Assembly: GCA_023457255.1 (NCBI GenBank)
Contig: JAEWMB010000037.1
Location: 124,001-188,000, forward strand
Origin: Bacillota bacterium
Lineage (GTDB): Bacteria > Bacillota > Clostridia > Lachnospirales > Lachnospiraceae
DNA length: 64,000 nucleotides
Direction: 5' to 3'
In this document: positions 37,331 to 46,192 of the stretch, piece by piece
How the letters are laid out: each line of letters starts with the position of its first letter
Position numbering within the stretch: the stretch's first letter is position 1
The notes under the pieces: generated by a model
Databases searched by the model: none
Told to the model about the DNA's origin: nothing
Seen by the model: only the letters and a program-made list of their open reading frames with translations
Made by a program: the position numbers and the translations under genes

Positions 37331-37461
37331 TTTTCCCTCTATTCCTGCGCACATGGTTTGCGCATCTATATTTGTAACAAGTGTACTCCGATACTTTGAT
37401 GATTCAAGTAGAAATAATTTGTGTCTGCTTAAAAATTATTACCTTGATGTCCTCTTACTCT

Positions 37462-37542
37462 AGAATTTTCTATTCACACTTGCATTTTTTCATCATCCGT
37501 AAAGTAAAACCATCTATACAAGACTTAATCCTCCTAAGTCTT
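37462..37542 (-). other. Shine-Dalgarno hidden in a hairpin with a 15-codon frame behind it
   Basis: AAGACTTA (37535-37542 on the minus strand) pairs with TAAGTCTT (37520-37527), leaving GGAGGAT in the loop. A TTG eight bases after GGAGG opens a short frame (LYRWFYFTDDEKMQV, stop near 37470). It lies in the gap between the transketolase and kinase genes. A small peptide, a translation switch or chance are all possible. Confidence 0.3.
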
Positions 37543-37556
37543 CGTATTGTAAATTG

Positions 37557-38501
37557 TTATAGGTTCTTCTGACGTATCACCTTTGTTACCTTGTGTGCGA
37601 TTCCTTCGGCTGTCAAACCGTAGTGCTCAAATACCTCCTTTGAGGTTCCGGCTTTTACAGGCTCATCCGGAAGTGTCATATTAATCACCATCCTTGGACA
37701 TTCTGCCGATACAATTTGGCTTACTTGTGATCCAAGCCCTCCAAATTCGGAATGTTCTTCCACGGTGACAATAAGTCTGCATTGTTTTGCTGCAGCGATA
37801 ACTGCATCCTTATCCATTGGCTTTAGGCAATACATATCAAGTACTCTGGCATGAATTCCTTGCTTTTCCAAAAGAATTGCAGCCTCATAAGAAGGAGCTA
37901 CCATCTCACCGCAGGCGATAATAGCAGCATCCTCTCCATCATGAATCTGATTTGCTTTATTTAAGAAGAAAGGGCAATTTTCTTCGGTATAAACATCCGC
38001 TACTGCATTTCTGCCAATACGTATATAGGCGGGTATGGAATCTTTCAGTAATTCCTCCATTAAATATCTCGTTTGATGTCTATCGCATGGAAGATATACC
38101 CGCATATTCGGAATCGCTGCGATTGCTGCGATATCTTGTAAAGAATGGTGGCTCATACCAAGTGCACCATAGCTAACCCCTCCGCTTATACCAATTAACG
38201 TTACATTGGTATCCGAATATGCTACATCAACTTTAATTTGCTCATAGCTTCTGGTACTAAGGAAACATGCCGGTGATACTGCAAACGTCTTCTTACCGCA
38301 TCTTGCTAATCCTGCGGCTATACTAACTAAATCCTGTTCTGCAATACCGACTTCCACAAATTGATCGGGATACTCTTTTGCATAGGGTACCATGGAAGCA
38401 GACCCTCTGGAGTCACTGCACAAAACAATAATATCCTTATCCTTCTTCGCTGCTTCCATCAAGGTTTCACAAATTATCTGCCGGTTTGTTATGTTATTCA
38501 A
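37557..38501 (-). CDS. Transketolase, C-terminal subunit
   Basis: A 314-residue subunit with the pyrimidine-binding domain of transketolase ('CSDSRGSASMVPYAKEYPDQFVEVGIAEQDLVSIAAGLA', with the catalytic Glu in the GIAEQ motif) followed by the C-terminal domain ('VTVEEHSEFGGLGSQVSQIV'). It overlaps the N-terminal subunit gene by eight bases, so the two halves make one heteromeric enzyme. Two-subunit transketolases in sugar operons often serve dedicated pathways; the apulose-4-phosphate and sulfofructose transketolases are known examples. With a FGGY kinase present, the first fits better. Confidence 0.92.
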   Translation of the reverse strand: MNNITNRQIICETLMEAAKKDKDIIVLCSDSRGSASMVPYAKEYPDQFVEVGIAEQDLVSIAAGLARCGKKTFAVSPACFLSTRSYEQIKVDVAYSDTNVTLIGISGGVSYGALGMSHHSLQDIAAIAAIPNMRVYLPCDRHQTRYLMEELLKDSIPAYIRIGRNAVADVYTEENCPFFLNKANQIHDGEDAAIIACGEMVAPSYEAAILLEKQGIHARVLDMYCLKPMDKDAVIAAAKQCRLIVTVEEHSEFGGLGSQVSQIVSAECPRMVINMTLPDEPVKAGTSKEVFEHYGLTAEGIAHKVTKVIRQKNL

Positions 38502-39324
38502 GGTATGCTGCCTCCTTTCTCTGGTGTAATTCTTCTTTCATTTGCTCGTACTCCGGTAGGGTAGGTACTTTATGGTGCCAATCTATTTTTCCTTCCATCA
38601 ATGCTGAGCCATATCCTTTTATTGTCTTAGCAAGAATAACGGTTGGTTTCCCTTTTACCAGCCTCGCCTTATCAAAGGCACAGATTAACTGTGCTATGTC
38701 ATTCCCATTGACGCATAACACATGCCATCCAAAAGATTCCCATTGACCAACCATATCCTTATGCCCCATCACTTCGTCTACTGTTCCCGAAATCTGCAGC
38801 CCATTCCAGTCAATAATTGCGCATAAATTATCCAGTTTATAATGAGCAGCAGCCATTGCGCCTTCCCACACACTGCCTTCTGCCAGCTCACCATCTCCCA
38901 TGACCGTATAGACACGATAGCTGCGATTATCCATCCTGCCCGCAAGTGCCATTCCAACACTGACGGGAAGCCCATGCCCTAAAGAGCCGGAATTCATTTC
39001 AATTCCCGGAAGTTTATTATTCGGGTGACCGATATACTTTGTTCCAAAGGTTCCTATCTCACGAAGGATTTCCGACAAACTTAAGAACCCCTTTGCTGCC
39101 AGTACCGCATAAAGACTTTCCACAGAATGCCCTTTACTTAAAACAAACCGGTCACGGTCAGGATCCCCAGGCTTCCCAGTATCGATATTCATTTCATGAA
39201 AATACAAGGTAACCAAAATGTCTATCACACTCATATCACCGCCAATATGCCCACCTTGCGCTTTCATAACGATATCTAAAACATCTTGGCGCAGTTCATA
39301 TGCTTTCACCGTAAGATTCTTCAT
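38494..39324 (-). CDS. Transketolase, N-terminal subunit
   Basis: A 276-residue subunit holding the diphosphate-binding domain. The conserved start 'QGGHIGGDMSVIDILVTLYFHEM' and the thiamine diphosphate motif 'GDGELAEGSVWEGAMAAAHYKLDNLCAIIDWNGLQ' are intact. I use ATG 39324, because GGAG lies six bases before it and the product then begins MKNLTVKAYELRQDVLDIV as in homologues; the frame extends to 39351. It transfers a two-carbon ketol unit together with the C-terminal subunit encoded next. It follows the isomerase gene by 37 bases. Confidence 0.92.
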   Translation of the reverse strand: MKNLTVKAYELRQDVLDIVMKAQGGHIGGDMSVIDILVTLYFHEMNIDTGKPGDPDRDRFVLSKGHSVESLYAVLAAKGFLSLSEILREIGTFGTKYIGHPNNKLPGIEMNSGSLGHGLPVSVGMALAGRMDNRSYRVYTVMGDGELAEGSVWEGAMAAAHYKLDNLCAIIDWNGLQISGTVDEVMGHKDMVGQWESFGWHVLCVNGNDIAQLICAFDKARLVKGKPTVILAKTIKGYGSALMEGKIDWHHKVPTLPEYEQMKEELHQRKEAAYLE

Positions 39325-39361
39325 CGATTTCTCCATTCCAGTGTATTGCATATAAAAGGGA

Positions 39362-40762
39362 TTATTCTTCTCCTCGAATATACGCTTTTACACTCTCTTC
39401 ATTGTCGTCGTATAAATCTGGCTCTATCTTTATATATTTACAAGCCTCATAGAGAACAGGTACCACATCTTTATGTATGCCGACACAATGATGTATATAA
39501 GGGCCTTCCACAATTTTAGCCTCTAACTTTTTCAGATTCTTAACTTCAACCCAAAGATAAGTTCCTTTGGTATAGGGACCGTCAATTCCTTTTGCATTTC
39601 CTAATAGGAGTTTATACTCGCCATTATCACCATCAAAGCGGCAAAGGGTAATATCTCCTTGTTTTGCCTCTGCCTCCACTGCTCCGGGACTATCAAAAGC
39701 CAACGGATATCCGATGGTTGGTTTTTCTTTTGCTACGGAGATAGGCCAAGGTCCGCAGTGCTGCAATAATTCCCCGTTCTCATTCTCCGGATGTCTCACT
39801 GTCCAATCGGCAAAGAAACTGGCCTTCTCATTCATTCCCGCCGCCTCTACCAGCAGTGAGGTGATTGCTCCATGGATATCGGTTTCGCAAGCAACCGGTA
39901 TCCCTTCTTCATTTAATAATGAATTCGCTGCACACGGCATAATACCGATTTCCTTTTGTAATGCATTCCAGCATTGTATGGCAATTGCCTTACAACCATA
40001 TTCCTTCGCTAAACTCTTCATTGCCGCCTTTAACTTTGCAATTTGTATCAATTCCTGTTCTTTTACCTTAATGTTCATATTTTCTTTGCAATATTCAACA
40101 ACTTCCAAAACCTCGGAACTTCCTGCTAAAGCTTCCATCTTAGAGACCAATTCAGAAATAGGAATCGGTGCCAATTGTATATTAAATCTTTCTAACAGCT
40201 CTCCTTCATTACACATCGTCGACCAAAAATCATATGGCCTTGGACCAATCTGTAAAATACGAATGTTTCTAAACATTTCCACTACATTACACACCGCAAG
40301 AAAGTTATAAATTCCGCGTGCAAACGCTTCCTCCTCCATTCTGCAATTCGTAAGGTAAGTAAACGGAACTCCAAATCTTCTTAACACTTTTCCAGTAGCA
40401 AATAGTCCGCATTGGCTGTCTCTTAATCGAATCCCATTTTGATCCGGAGCCTCATCTCTTGGCCCCCATAATAAAACCGGTACATCCAGCTCCTTTGCAA
40501 GTCTTGCACAAATGTATTCCGTACCAAAATTACAGTGCGGAAGAAAAAGTCCCTTCACACCCTCTTCCTTGAATTTCTTTGCAATTAAGACACGGTCTTC
40601 TTCACTATATAAAAGCCCTTCTTCGTTGAATTCTTTAATATCTACAAATTCTACTCCAAGTTCTTGCAATCTATTTCGTACCAAATCCGCATACTTTACA
40701 GCATCCGGTGCACTAAAAATACTCCTTCTGGTCGGAGCATATCCAATCTTAATTTTTTTCAC
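39362..40762 (-). CDS. L-fucose/L-arabinose isomerase-like protein
   Basis: A 466-residue protein with the FucI/AraA fold. The N-terminal domains run from 'KIKIGYAPTRRSIFSAPDA' through 'GVKGLFLPHCNFGTEYICARLAKEL'. The C-terminal domain carries 'GIPVACETDIHGAITSLLVEAAG' and 'HCGPWPISVAKEK', which supply the metal ligands Glu, Asp and His in the family. It is shorter than classical FucI (about 590 residues). Start is GTG with AGGAGG six bases before it. As the first enzyme of the kinase-transketolase set it should convert an aldose to a ketose; apiose to apulose is a hypothesis. Confidence 0.82.
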   Translation of the reverse strand: MKKIKIGYAPTRRSIFSAPDAVKYADLVRNRLQELGVEFVDIKEFNEEGLLYSEEDRVLIAKKFKEEGVKGLFLPHCNFGTEYICARLAKELDVPVLLWGPRDEAPDQNGIRLRDSQCGLFATGKVLRRFGVPFTYLTNCRMEEEAFARGIYNFLAVCNVVEMFRNIRILQIGPRPYDFWSTMCNEGELLERFNIQLAPIPISELVSKMEALAGSSEVLEVVEYCKENMNIKVKEQELIQIAKLKAAMKSLAKEYGCKAIAIQCWNALQKEIGIMPCAANSLLNEEGIPVACETDIHGAITSLLVEAAGMNEKASFFADWTVRHPENENGELLQHCGPWPISVAKEKPTIGYPLAFDSPGAVEAEAKQGDITLCRFDGDNGEYKLLLGNAKGIDGPYTKGTYLWVEVKNLKKLEAKIVEGPYIHHCVGIHKDVVPVLYEACKYIKIEPDLYDDNEESVKAYIRGEE

Positions 40763-40820
40763 GTAATTCCTCCTAGTGTTATTCTAAACCCTCTAGTATA
40801 TCGTCCCTTAAATAACCAGA

Positions 40821-40931
40821 CTAAGTACGCAGGATAACTTTCAAGGCTTTATTAAATGCAGGTGTAAATGGGCTGCATCCAAGCTTTTTGTCTAATACAT
40901 CCGGAAGTTCAAACACGCAATCAGCCTGATT
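40821..40931 (-). pseudogene. Possible 36-codon gene remnant
   Basis: After the GH106-like gene, a minus-strand frame bounded by stops reads NQADCVFELPDVLDKKLGCSPF..., ending KALKVILRT and TAG at 40821. It has protein-like composition but no start codon or ribosome site. It could be the tail of a deleted gene. I do not recognise the parent. It fills most of the gap between the isomerase and the GH106-like gene. Confidence 0.35.
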
Positions 40932-40947
40932 TTACGACGGCATACTG

Positions 40948-43900
40948 CTACTCATCCTGCGTACAAAATCCAAAATCAACAAAACAATAGGAATCAGTCC
41001 AATAATTGCTGCCTCGGTCTGCGTCATTTGTTGCATCTGCCTCAGACCTTTTTTCCACCCAGCTCCATTCCCCTGTAAAGCTGCTAGGTCCTACACTATA
41101 GCATTCCCCTTTTGTGTGGTGATGCGGTCCCAGTAAGTTTCGGTTGGAGGCATATAGCCTTATCTCTATGAGGTTGTCTCCTTCTACCGCTGCTTTCGTT
41201 ATATCTGCCTCATACGGTGCCCACATCGCATTTTTTACCAGTATTCCATTTACGGTAATATCGATAACCGGCGCATTTGGCTTTCCATAGCGAAGGATAA
41301 TATCTTTTCCCTTCTGTTTATTAATGTTAATTGTCTGCGTTACAACCATACTTTCTGAGAAAAATAGAAAGCCCTGGGTTGTAAAATTATTATGAACAAA
41401 TTTTGTTGGTTTTTCGGTAATTTCAAATGGCCCTTCGGTAAAGAAAGCACGATGATTTGTTTTTGTTTCATCAGAGCAACTAAAAACTCCAAAATCACCA
41501 ATCAAATAAATCGATTCCATCTCCATATGAAAGGTAAGCTTATTTCGTTCCGTCTCATAAACATTTTCCCCATATAAGACATCATAAACTTTCTGATCCT
41601 GATGAAAAACTCCCTTTAGTACAATCGTATTTTTCCCTTTCCTGACATAAGAATGGATATCTATCGTATGAAAGGAACGGTCTTTCCAATAACCTGTTAT
41701 CTCCTGATTTACTTTTTTAGAATTAACATAGATACAATATTTATCGCTGTCCTCCAAGACTAATAAAAGCTCCTTTAACTTCTTAGGCTCTGTAGCAATC
41801 GTAAAATCATAACAAAGTTCTATGGTTACGTCTTGTTTACGGTCTAAAAGAAGCTTCATTAAATTGATTGCAGCTATCGGTCCTTGCAGCTCACCGCCAT
41901 TGATTCGGTAGTAACATACATCTAAGGTTAAGGAATTTCTTCCTGTCTCTTTTATTCTCCATTTATTATCGATAGACACATACTGTTTTTCCTTCACCGA
42001 AAGTAAAGACTGTTCTTCCTTCACATCATTTAGCATCACAAGATAAGACTGCATTGGTAAAAAGGTTAAACTAAAGTTGGTATTTCCATCATAACTGCTG
42101 CCAATCTCAATCTCTTCTCCACTTTCTGCTAACCATAGGCTTGCCTTGGCTCTCTTGTGAAATACACTGATCTTGGTATGATATGTCTCTTCCTGACTAT
42201 GATTAACCAGAAACAGTATTGTTCCATCTTTCGTTTCCCGGTAAGAAAGATGGATATCGTTTACTTGTTTCCCCTTCTCTGTGATGCCAATCAAAACCTT
42301 ATCAACCTTTACGAGATACGGAAGAATTTCCTCAAAGCCTATAAATTTGACATAGCTTCTTAACTCAGATAACAACGCTTTCTCCCCATTACAGTAATAA
42401 GGTAATTCCTCCGTACAAAGAAGAATTCCTCCATTTCTTCCGAATTCAAGTAACAGGGTTAGTGTTTTCCTATCAATTGCATACATACGAGGCAAAATGA
42501 CAACCTCATATTGGTTCTCTCCGACTTCAAACACCTTATGATTTATTTTTCCGTATTTTGATAGAATTGTCTCATCACCATAATGGTAATTGATATGACT
42601 CCCGGAAAGCGTCTCAGAGAGAGCAATAAAATGTTCATCAAGTTGCTGCATTGCAATTGTTCTGGTACTATCATAACTTAAGTATCCGCTTCTCATCGGA
42701 TGAAGAACTAAAACTTCTGCTCTTTGTTTCCCCTCGGATAAAGCCACACCAAGCCTTCCAACATAATCGGTAAAATGAGAAAACTTTCCCCACCAGCTTT
42801 GCTGTGTAAAAAAGGACGGCGGATAATCCCTTTTTCTTGAGCCTTTTATGGAATAAGCTTGCAGATGCTGACAGAGAAGATTCACTCCATTTACATACTG
42901 CCACTCCAGGATCCATTTCATCTCTTCAAACGATAAATTCCATCCCGCTAACCCATACGATTCGGTCAGAACTTGCTGTTTGCCTAACTGGCTGGCAACG
43001 GAACCCACCTGTTTTCCTATCACTGGTGTTTCAATTCGTCTTCTTAACCAGTCAATCCCCGGGATATGCTCATACTCATAGCAAGGCATTACACCACCGG
43101 TTGACATCTGGGAAAAGATACTCTCCTCCATCATGATATGACCGGTTAATTTACAGGAATGCTCTTCGCACCACTGGTACATATTTTCCATATAGTTATG
43201 AACGAATAAATCATTTGCCATAGTCCAAAATTCATAACGAATTTTATCACTCTCCGGTGTCTCTTTCCATAAGCAAGGAAGATAATTAAGCAAATCATAT
43301 CCATATCGTTTCATAGCTTCCATCGGCAATTGATCGGACCAAGGCATTTGCCCCGGACGCATTCCGATAAACCTGGGTTCATCGGTAAAAAATCCTTTTA
43401 ATTCTTTACCAAAAGACTCAGAATATCTGCGGTAATATTCCTCGTGGGTTACGAGAAGAAACGTATCCACTGCTTTTTTATTCATAACATCGATGTAGTA
43501 CTGCTGAACCTTTCGTCTTATGATAAGTATCTTATCCTCCCTTAGAATGCTTAGGTTTTCCTCCTGGAGACAATCATTAGAGATACGAATATAAGAATCA
43601 TTCGCCTTCACCTGGTAAGCAGCTAATATATCCTTTACATCAATTTCTTTTCCCTTCTCGTACTCCTCAATCGTTAAATACTTCGCTTGGTAATCAACCG
43701 ACATCTTTGTTACAATTCCACCGGCAAATCCACTTGGCCAGCCTTCTTCATCATAGATCCAAGCATCCAATTGATTCTTTTTTGCACCGTCGATACCGGC
43801 ACGGATACAGTCCTGCCATTCTTCTCCAAGGTACTCATTGGTTAATCCGCTTCTGGCATGCATAAAGTAGCCGCCAACTCTTGCTTTTGCCATTTCTTCA

Positions 43901-43998
43901 ATTTGTCTTTGTATCTCTTCGGTTTCCAGAGTATCATTCCAAGACCAAAATGGAATCGGACGATATTCCTTGCCTGGATTCTTAAATTTATCTTTCAT
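40948..43998 (-). CDS. GH106-like alpha-L-rhamnosidase family protein
   Basis: A 1016-residue glycosidase without a signal peptide. The N-terminal signature 'YRPIPFWSWNDTLETEEIQRQI', 'VGGYFMHARSGL' and 'AWIYDEEGWPSG' is that of the GH106 group. Conserved acidic motifs follow (KGFFTDEPRF; CKLTGHIMMEE; QQVLTESYG), two of which may hold the catalytic Glu pair. The C-terminal part (about 770-1000) is beta-sandwich-like. GH106 enzymes remove L-rhamnose from rhamnogalacturonan chains. ATG 43998 is fixed by GAGGAG seven bases upstream. A tandem 70-base repeat lies between it and the transporter genes. Confidence 0.78.
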   Translation of the reverse strand: MKDKFKNPGKEYRPIPFWSWNDTLETEEIQRQIEEMAKARVGGYFMHARSGLTNEYLGEEWQDCIRAGIDGAKKNQLDAWIYDEEGWPSGFAGGIVTKMSVDYQAKYLTIEEYEKGKEIDVKDILAAYQVKANDSYIRISNDCLQEENLSILREDKILIIRRKVQQYYIDVMNKKAVDTFLLVTHEEYYRRYSESFGKELKGFFTDEPRFIGMRPGQMPWSDQLPMEAMKRYGYDLLNYLPCLWKETPESDKIRYEFWTMANDLFVHNYMENMYQWCEEHSCKLTGHIMMEESIFSQMSTGGVMPCYEYEHIPGIDWLRRRIETPVIGKQVGSVASQLGKQQVLTESYGLAGWNLSFEEMKWILEWQYVNGVNLLCQHLQAYSIKGSRKRDYPPSFFTQQSWWGKFSHFTDYVGRLGVALSEGKQRAEVLVLHPMRSGYLSYDSTRTIAMQQLDEHFIALSETLSGSHINYHYGDETILSKYGKINHKVFEVGENQYEVVILPRMYAIDRKTLTLLLEFGRNGGILLCTEELPYYCNGEKALLSELRSYVKFIGFEEILPYLVKVDKVLIGITEKGKQVNDIHLSYRETKDGTILFLVNHSQEETYHTKISVFHKRAKASLWLAESGEEIEIGSSYDGNTNFSLTFLPMQSYLVMLNDVKEEQSLLSVKEKQYVSIDNKWRIKETGRNSLTLDVCYYRINGGELQGPIAAINLMKLLLDRKQDVTIELCYDFTIATEPKKLKELLLVLEDSDKYCIYVNSKKVNQEITGYWKDRSFHTIDIHSYVRKGKNTIVLKGVFHQDQKVYDVLYGENVYETERNKLTFHMEMESIYLIGDFGVFSCSDETKTNHRAFFTEGPFEITEKPTKFVHNNFTTQGFLFFSESMVVTQTININKQKGKDIILRYGKPNAPVIDITVNGILVKNAMWAPYEADITKAAVEGDNLIEIRLYASNRNLLGPHHHTKGECYSVGPSSFTGEWSWVEKRSEADATNDADRGSNYWTDSYCFVDFGFCTQDE

Positions 43999-44090
43999 TT
44001 GAAAACTCCTCAAAATATTCTTTGTCCGGTCTTGAATTTATTTAAGCCACGCATATTACAGGATATCATAGTGCGTGACTTTTCATATGA

Positions 44091-44230
44091 ACTCCCGCCT
44101 GCGTGCTTTTGCACGCATCTAATCAGGATGTTGAAAAATTGCTTTTTATTTTTCAACCTAACTCCCGCCTGCGTGCTTTTGCACGCATCTAATCAAGATG
44201 TTGAAAAATTGCTTCTATTTTTCAATTTAC
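44091..44230 (-). repeat. Tandem 70-base repeat with hairpins
   Basis: Two adjacent units (44091-44160 and 44161-44230) are nearly identical. Each contains a perfect TGCGTGC-TTTT-GCACGCA hairpin and a second stem TTGAAAAAT/ATTTTTCAA. The second unit includes the last codons of the upstream permease gene. The repeat separates the importer genes from the GH106-like gene and may tune mRNA stability. Confidence 0.85.
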
Positions 44231-45075
44231 TCCTTAACAGCTCCAACATTAATTCCGGTTACGAAGTACTTTTGACAAAATGGATAAGCAATCATAAACG
44301 GTATTAAGGCAACTATAATAGAAGCACTCTTCACTGTATTCTCCGTTGCAGACCCTAACGCAGTAGGTAAATCACTTCCTTGCATTATACTGCGCAGTTT
44401 CATCTGGAAATTATATAGTCCGGAGTCTGTGATATATAAACGATAATTTGTATAATCGTTCCAATATGCAACAGCAAACATTAAGCCAATGGATGCCAGT
44501 GCTGCTTTTGACAAAGGTAAAACCAAGCGAAAGAAAGTATTCATATGAGAACTTCCGTCAATTTCAGCAGCTTCAAAAAGACTTTTTGGAATCCCCTCAA
44601 AAAAATTTCTCATTAATATCAAATTATATACGTTAATTGCAGGCGGCAATATAACAGCCCAAAGAGTATTGGTAATATTCAAGCCTCTTAACACTAAATA
44701 AGTTGGAATCATTCCGCCGCTAAATATCATGGTGAATAAAAGATAAGTGGAAAAAAATCTCCGTCCCGGCATATCTTGGTGTATTAAAACATACGCACCC
44801 AGCGTTGCAACGGAGAGTCCTGCTACTGTACCTACTAATGTTGTAAAAACTGAAATCATTAACGGCCTATAGAGTGTTGGGTTCGTAAATACTGAAATGT
44901 ACCCATCAAGTCCGAATTTTTTTGGCCAAAGTTTTAAACCGTATGCGGTATGAAGATCGAAGGAATCAATCAATATCTTCCATAACGGTATAATTATCAA
45001 GAAACATATTATAATAAAGAAAATTCCCAATATAATATCGAATATTTTAATTTTTCTCTTCTTGTTATCTATCAT
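44227..45075 (-). CDS. Oligosaccharide ABC permease (YtcP/LplC type)
   Basis: A 282-residue permease with about six membrane segments. The family loop is 'FEAAEIDGSSHMNTFFRLVLPLSKAALASIG', and the protein ends 'KYFVTGINVGAVKE', the characteristic C-terminus of LplC/YtcP permeases. In Bacillus subtilis the YteP-YtcP-YtcQ system imports rhamnogalacturonan oligosaccharides, which fits the lyase and rhamnosidase genes here. GGGAGG precedes the ATG. It follows the partner permease by 15 bases. The ATPase is probably a shared MsmX-like protein encoded elsewhere. Confidence 0.93.
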   Translation of the reverse strand: MIDNKKRKIKIFDIILGIFFIIICFLIIIPLWKILIDSFDLHTAYGLKLWPKKFGLDGYISVFTNPTLYRPLMISVFTTLVGTVAGLSVATLGAYVLIHQDMPGRRFFSTYLLFTMIFSGGMIPTYLVLRGLNITNTLWAVILPPAINVYNLILMRNFFEGIPKSLFEAAEIDGSSHMNTFFRLVLPLSKAALASIGLMFAVAYWNDYTNYRLYITDSGLYNFQMKLRSIMQGSDLPTALGSATENTVKSASIIVALIPFMIAYPFCQKYFVTGINVGAVKE

Positions 45076-45090
45076 AATTTTCCTCCCGGC

Positions 45091-46044
45091 CTATATGATT
45101 CCGCGTCCGCGGACCTTTTTACTTGCATAGTTACAAAGGATAACTAATGCACAACTGACCAAAGAGTTAAATAAGCCAACAGCTGTAGTATATCCGTAGT
45201 TTGGAATAGCTCCACTATTAAAGGTTTGATTAAATATATAAGTTTGAATTACCTCTGCCTGCTTTGTAACTGCATCGTTTTTTAATACATACACTGACTC
45301 AAAAAGATTCATTATCTTAGCTAGATTCAAGATTAATACAATAATTATCGTATTTGCTAACTCCGGAAGAGTGATATGCAGTACCTTTTTAAACCTATTC
45401 GCCCCATCTATTGACGCGGCTTCATATAGCTCCGGATTAATACTTGATAAAGTTGCTAGGAATATGATGGTACCCCAGCCTGTTTCCTTCCAGATATTTA
45501 TCAGATAATAAATTGGTCTCCACCAGGTTTGGCTTCCTAAAAAGTAGATTTCATTACCTTTTTCAATCACTCCAATCGAGGTTAATATTGAATTCACTAA
45601 CCCTGATTGACTGGGTGATAAAATCATACCGAATAAAGATGCGGTTACTACCCAGGAAAGGAAGTGCGGCAGGTAAATTATTGTCTGCGAAATCTTTTTA
45701 AATTTTAAGGATAAAAGTTCATTTAATAATAAGGATAAAAGAACCGATACTCCGGTTGTGATTAATAGCTTTGTCATACTAATAGACAAGGTATTTTCAA
45801 AAGCATTCCAAAAATTTGTCATAGAAAACATTTTGGTAAAATTCTCTAATCCTGTCCATACCGGTTCTCTAACAATCCTATAATCCGCAAAAGAATATAA
45901 AATTCCAATCATAGGTACATAAGAAAATATTAATGTAAAAACAAAGACCGGTAAAAACATTAGGTAAATCCAACGATAATTATAAATTCGCTTGCGCAAG
46001 GCTCTATTTGATTTCGGGTTTTCAATTCTATCTTTTTTTAGCAT
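45091..46044 (-). CDS. Oligosaccharide ABC permease (YteP/LplB type)
   Basis: A 317-residue permease with about six membrane segments. Typical start 'YNYRWIYLMFLPVFVFTLIFSYVPMIGILYSFADY' and loop 'LYEAASIDGANRFKKVLHITLPELANTI'. It ends 'YASKKVRGRGII', as in LplB/YteP proteins. With the 44227 gene it forms the membrane channel for the 46193 binding protein. Two hairpins separate it from the binding-protein gene. The ribosome site is weak (GGGG nine bases before ATG). Confidence 0.93.
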   Translation of the reverse strand: MLKKDRIENPKSNRALRKRIYNYRWIYLMFLPVFVFTLIFSYVPMIGILYSFADYRIVREPVWTGLENFTKMFSMTNFWNAFENTLSISMTKLLITTGVSVLLSLLLNELLSLKFKKISQTIIYLPHFLSWVVTASLFGMILSPSQSGLVNSILTSIGVIEKGNEIYFLGSQTWWRPIYYLINIWKETGWGTIIFLATLSSINPELYEAASIDGANRFKKVLHITLPELANTIIIVLILNLAKIMNLFESVYVLKNDAVTKQAEVIQTYIFNQTFNSGAIPNYGYTTAVGLFNSLVSCALVILCNYASKKVRGRGII

Positions 46045-46072
46045 ATTAACATACCCCTTTTTCTTTTATGAA

Positions 46073-46156
46073 CAGGTGGAGCACAGTATCGTCTCCACCT
46101 GACATCATAAATTACATTCGTTCTAAGAAAGAGTGATTACGTTCCGTCTTAGAACG
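46073..46156 (-). other. Two hairpins between sugar-binding protein and permease genes
   Basis: CGTTCTAAGA (46119-46128) pairs perfectly with TCTTAGAACG (46147-46156), and CAGGTGGAG (46073-46081) with CTCCACCTG (46093-46101). The first lies 37 bases after the binding-protein stop. No U-tract follows, so mRNA stabilisation or processing is more likely than full termination. Confidence 0.7.
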
Positions 46157-46192
46157 CAAACCTCAGCATTATGTTGCATTGCACAATAAAAT

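Noticed and set aside
37557..39324. Split transketolase as frameshifted pseudogene
   Set aside because: Both halves have their own starts, ribosome sites and complete domain ends with an 8-base overlap, as in known two-subunit transketolases.
39714..40310. Long plus-strand frame of 198 codons
   Set aside because: Antisense to the isomerase gene; no ribosome site and Ser/Phe/Ile-rich composition typical of a shadow frame.
43858..44307. Plus-strand frame of 149 codons with internal repeats
   Set aside because: The repeats come from the 70-base tandem element; the frame is antisense to two genes and lacks a ribosome site.
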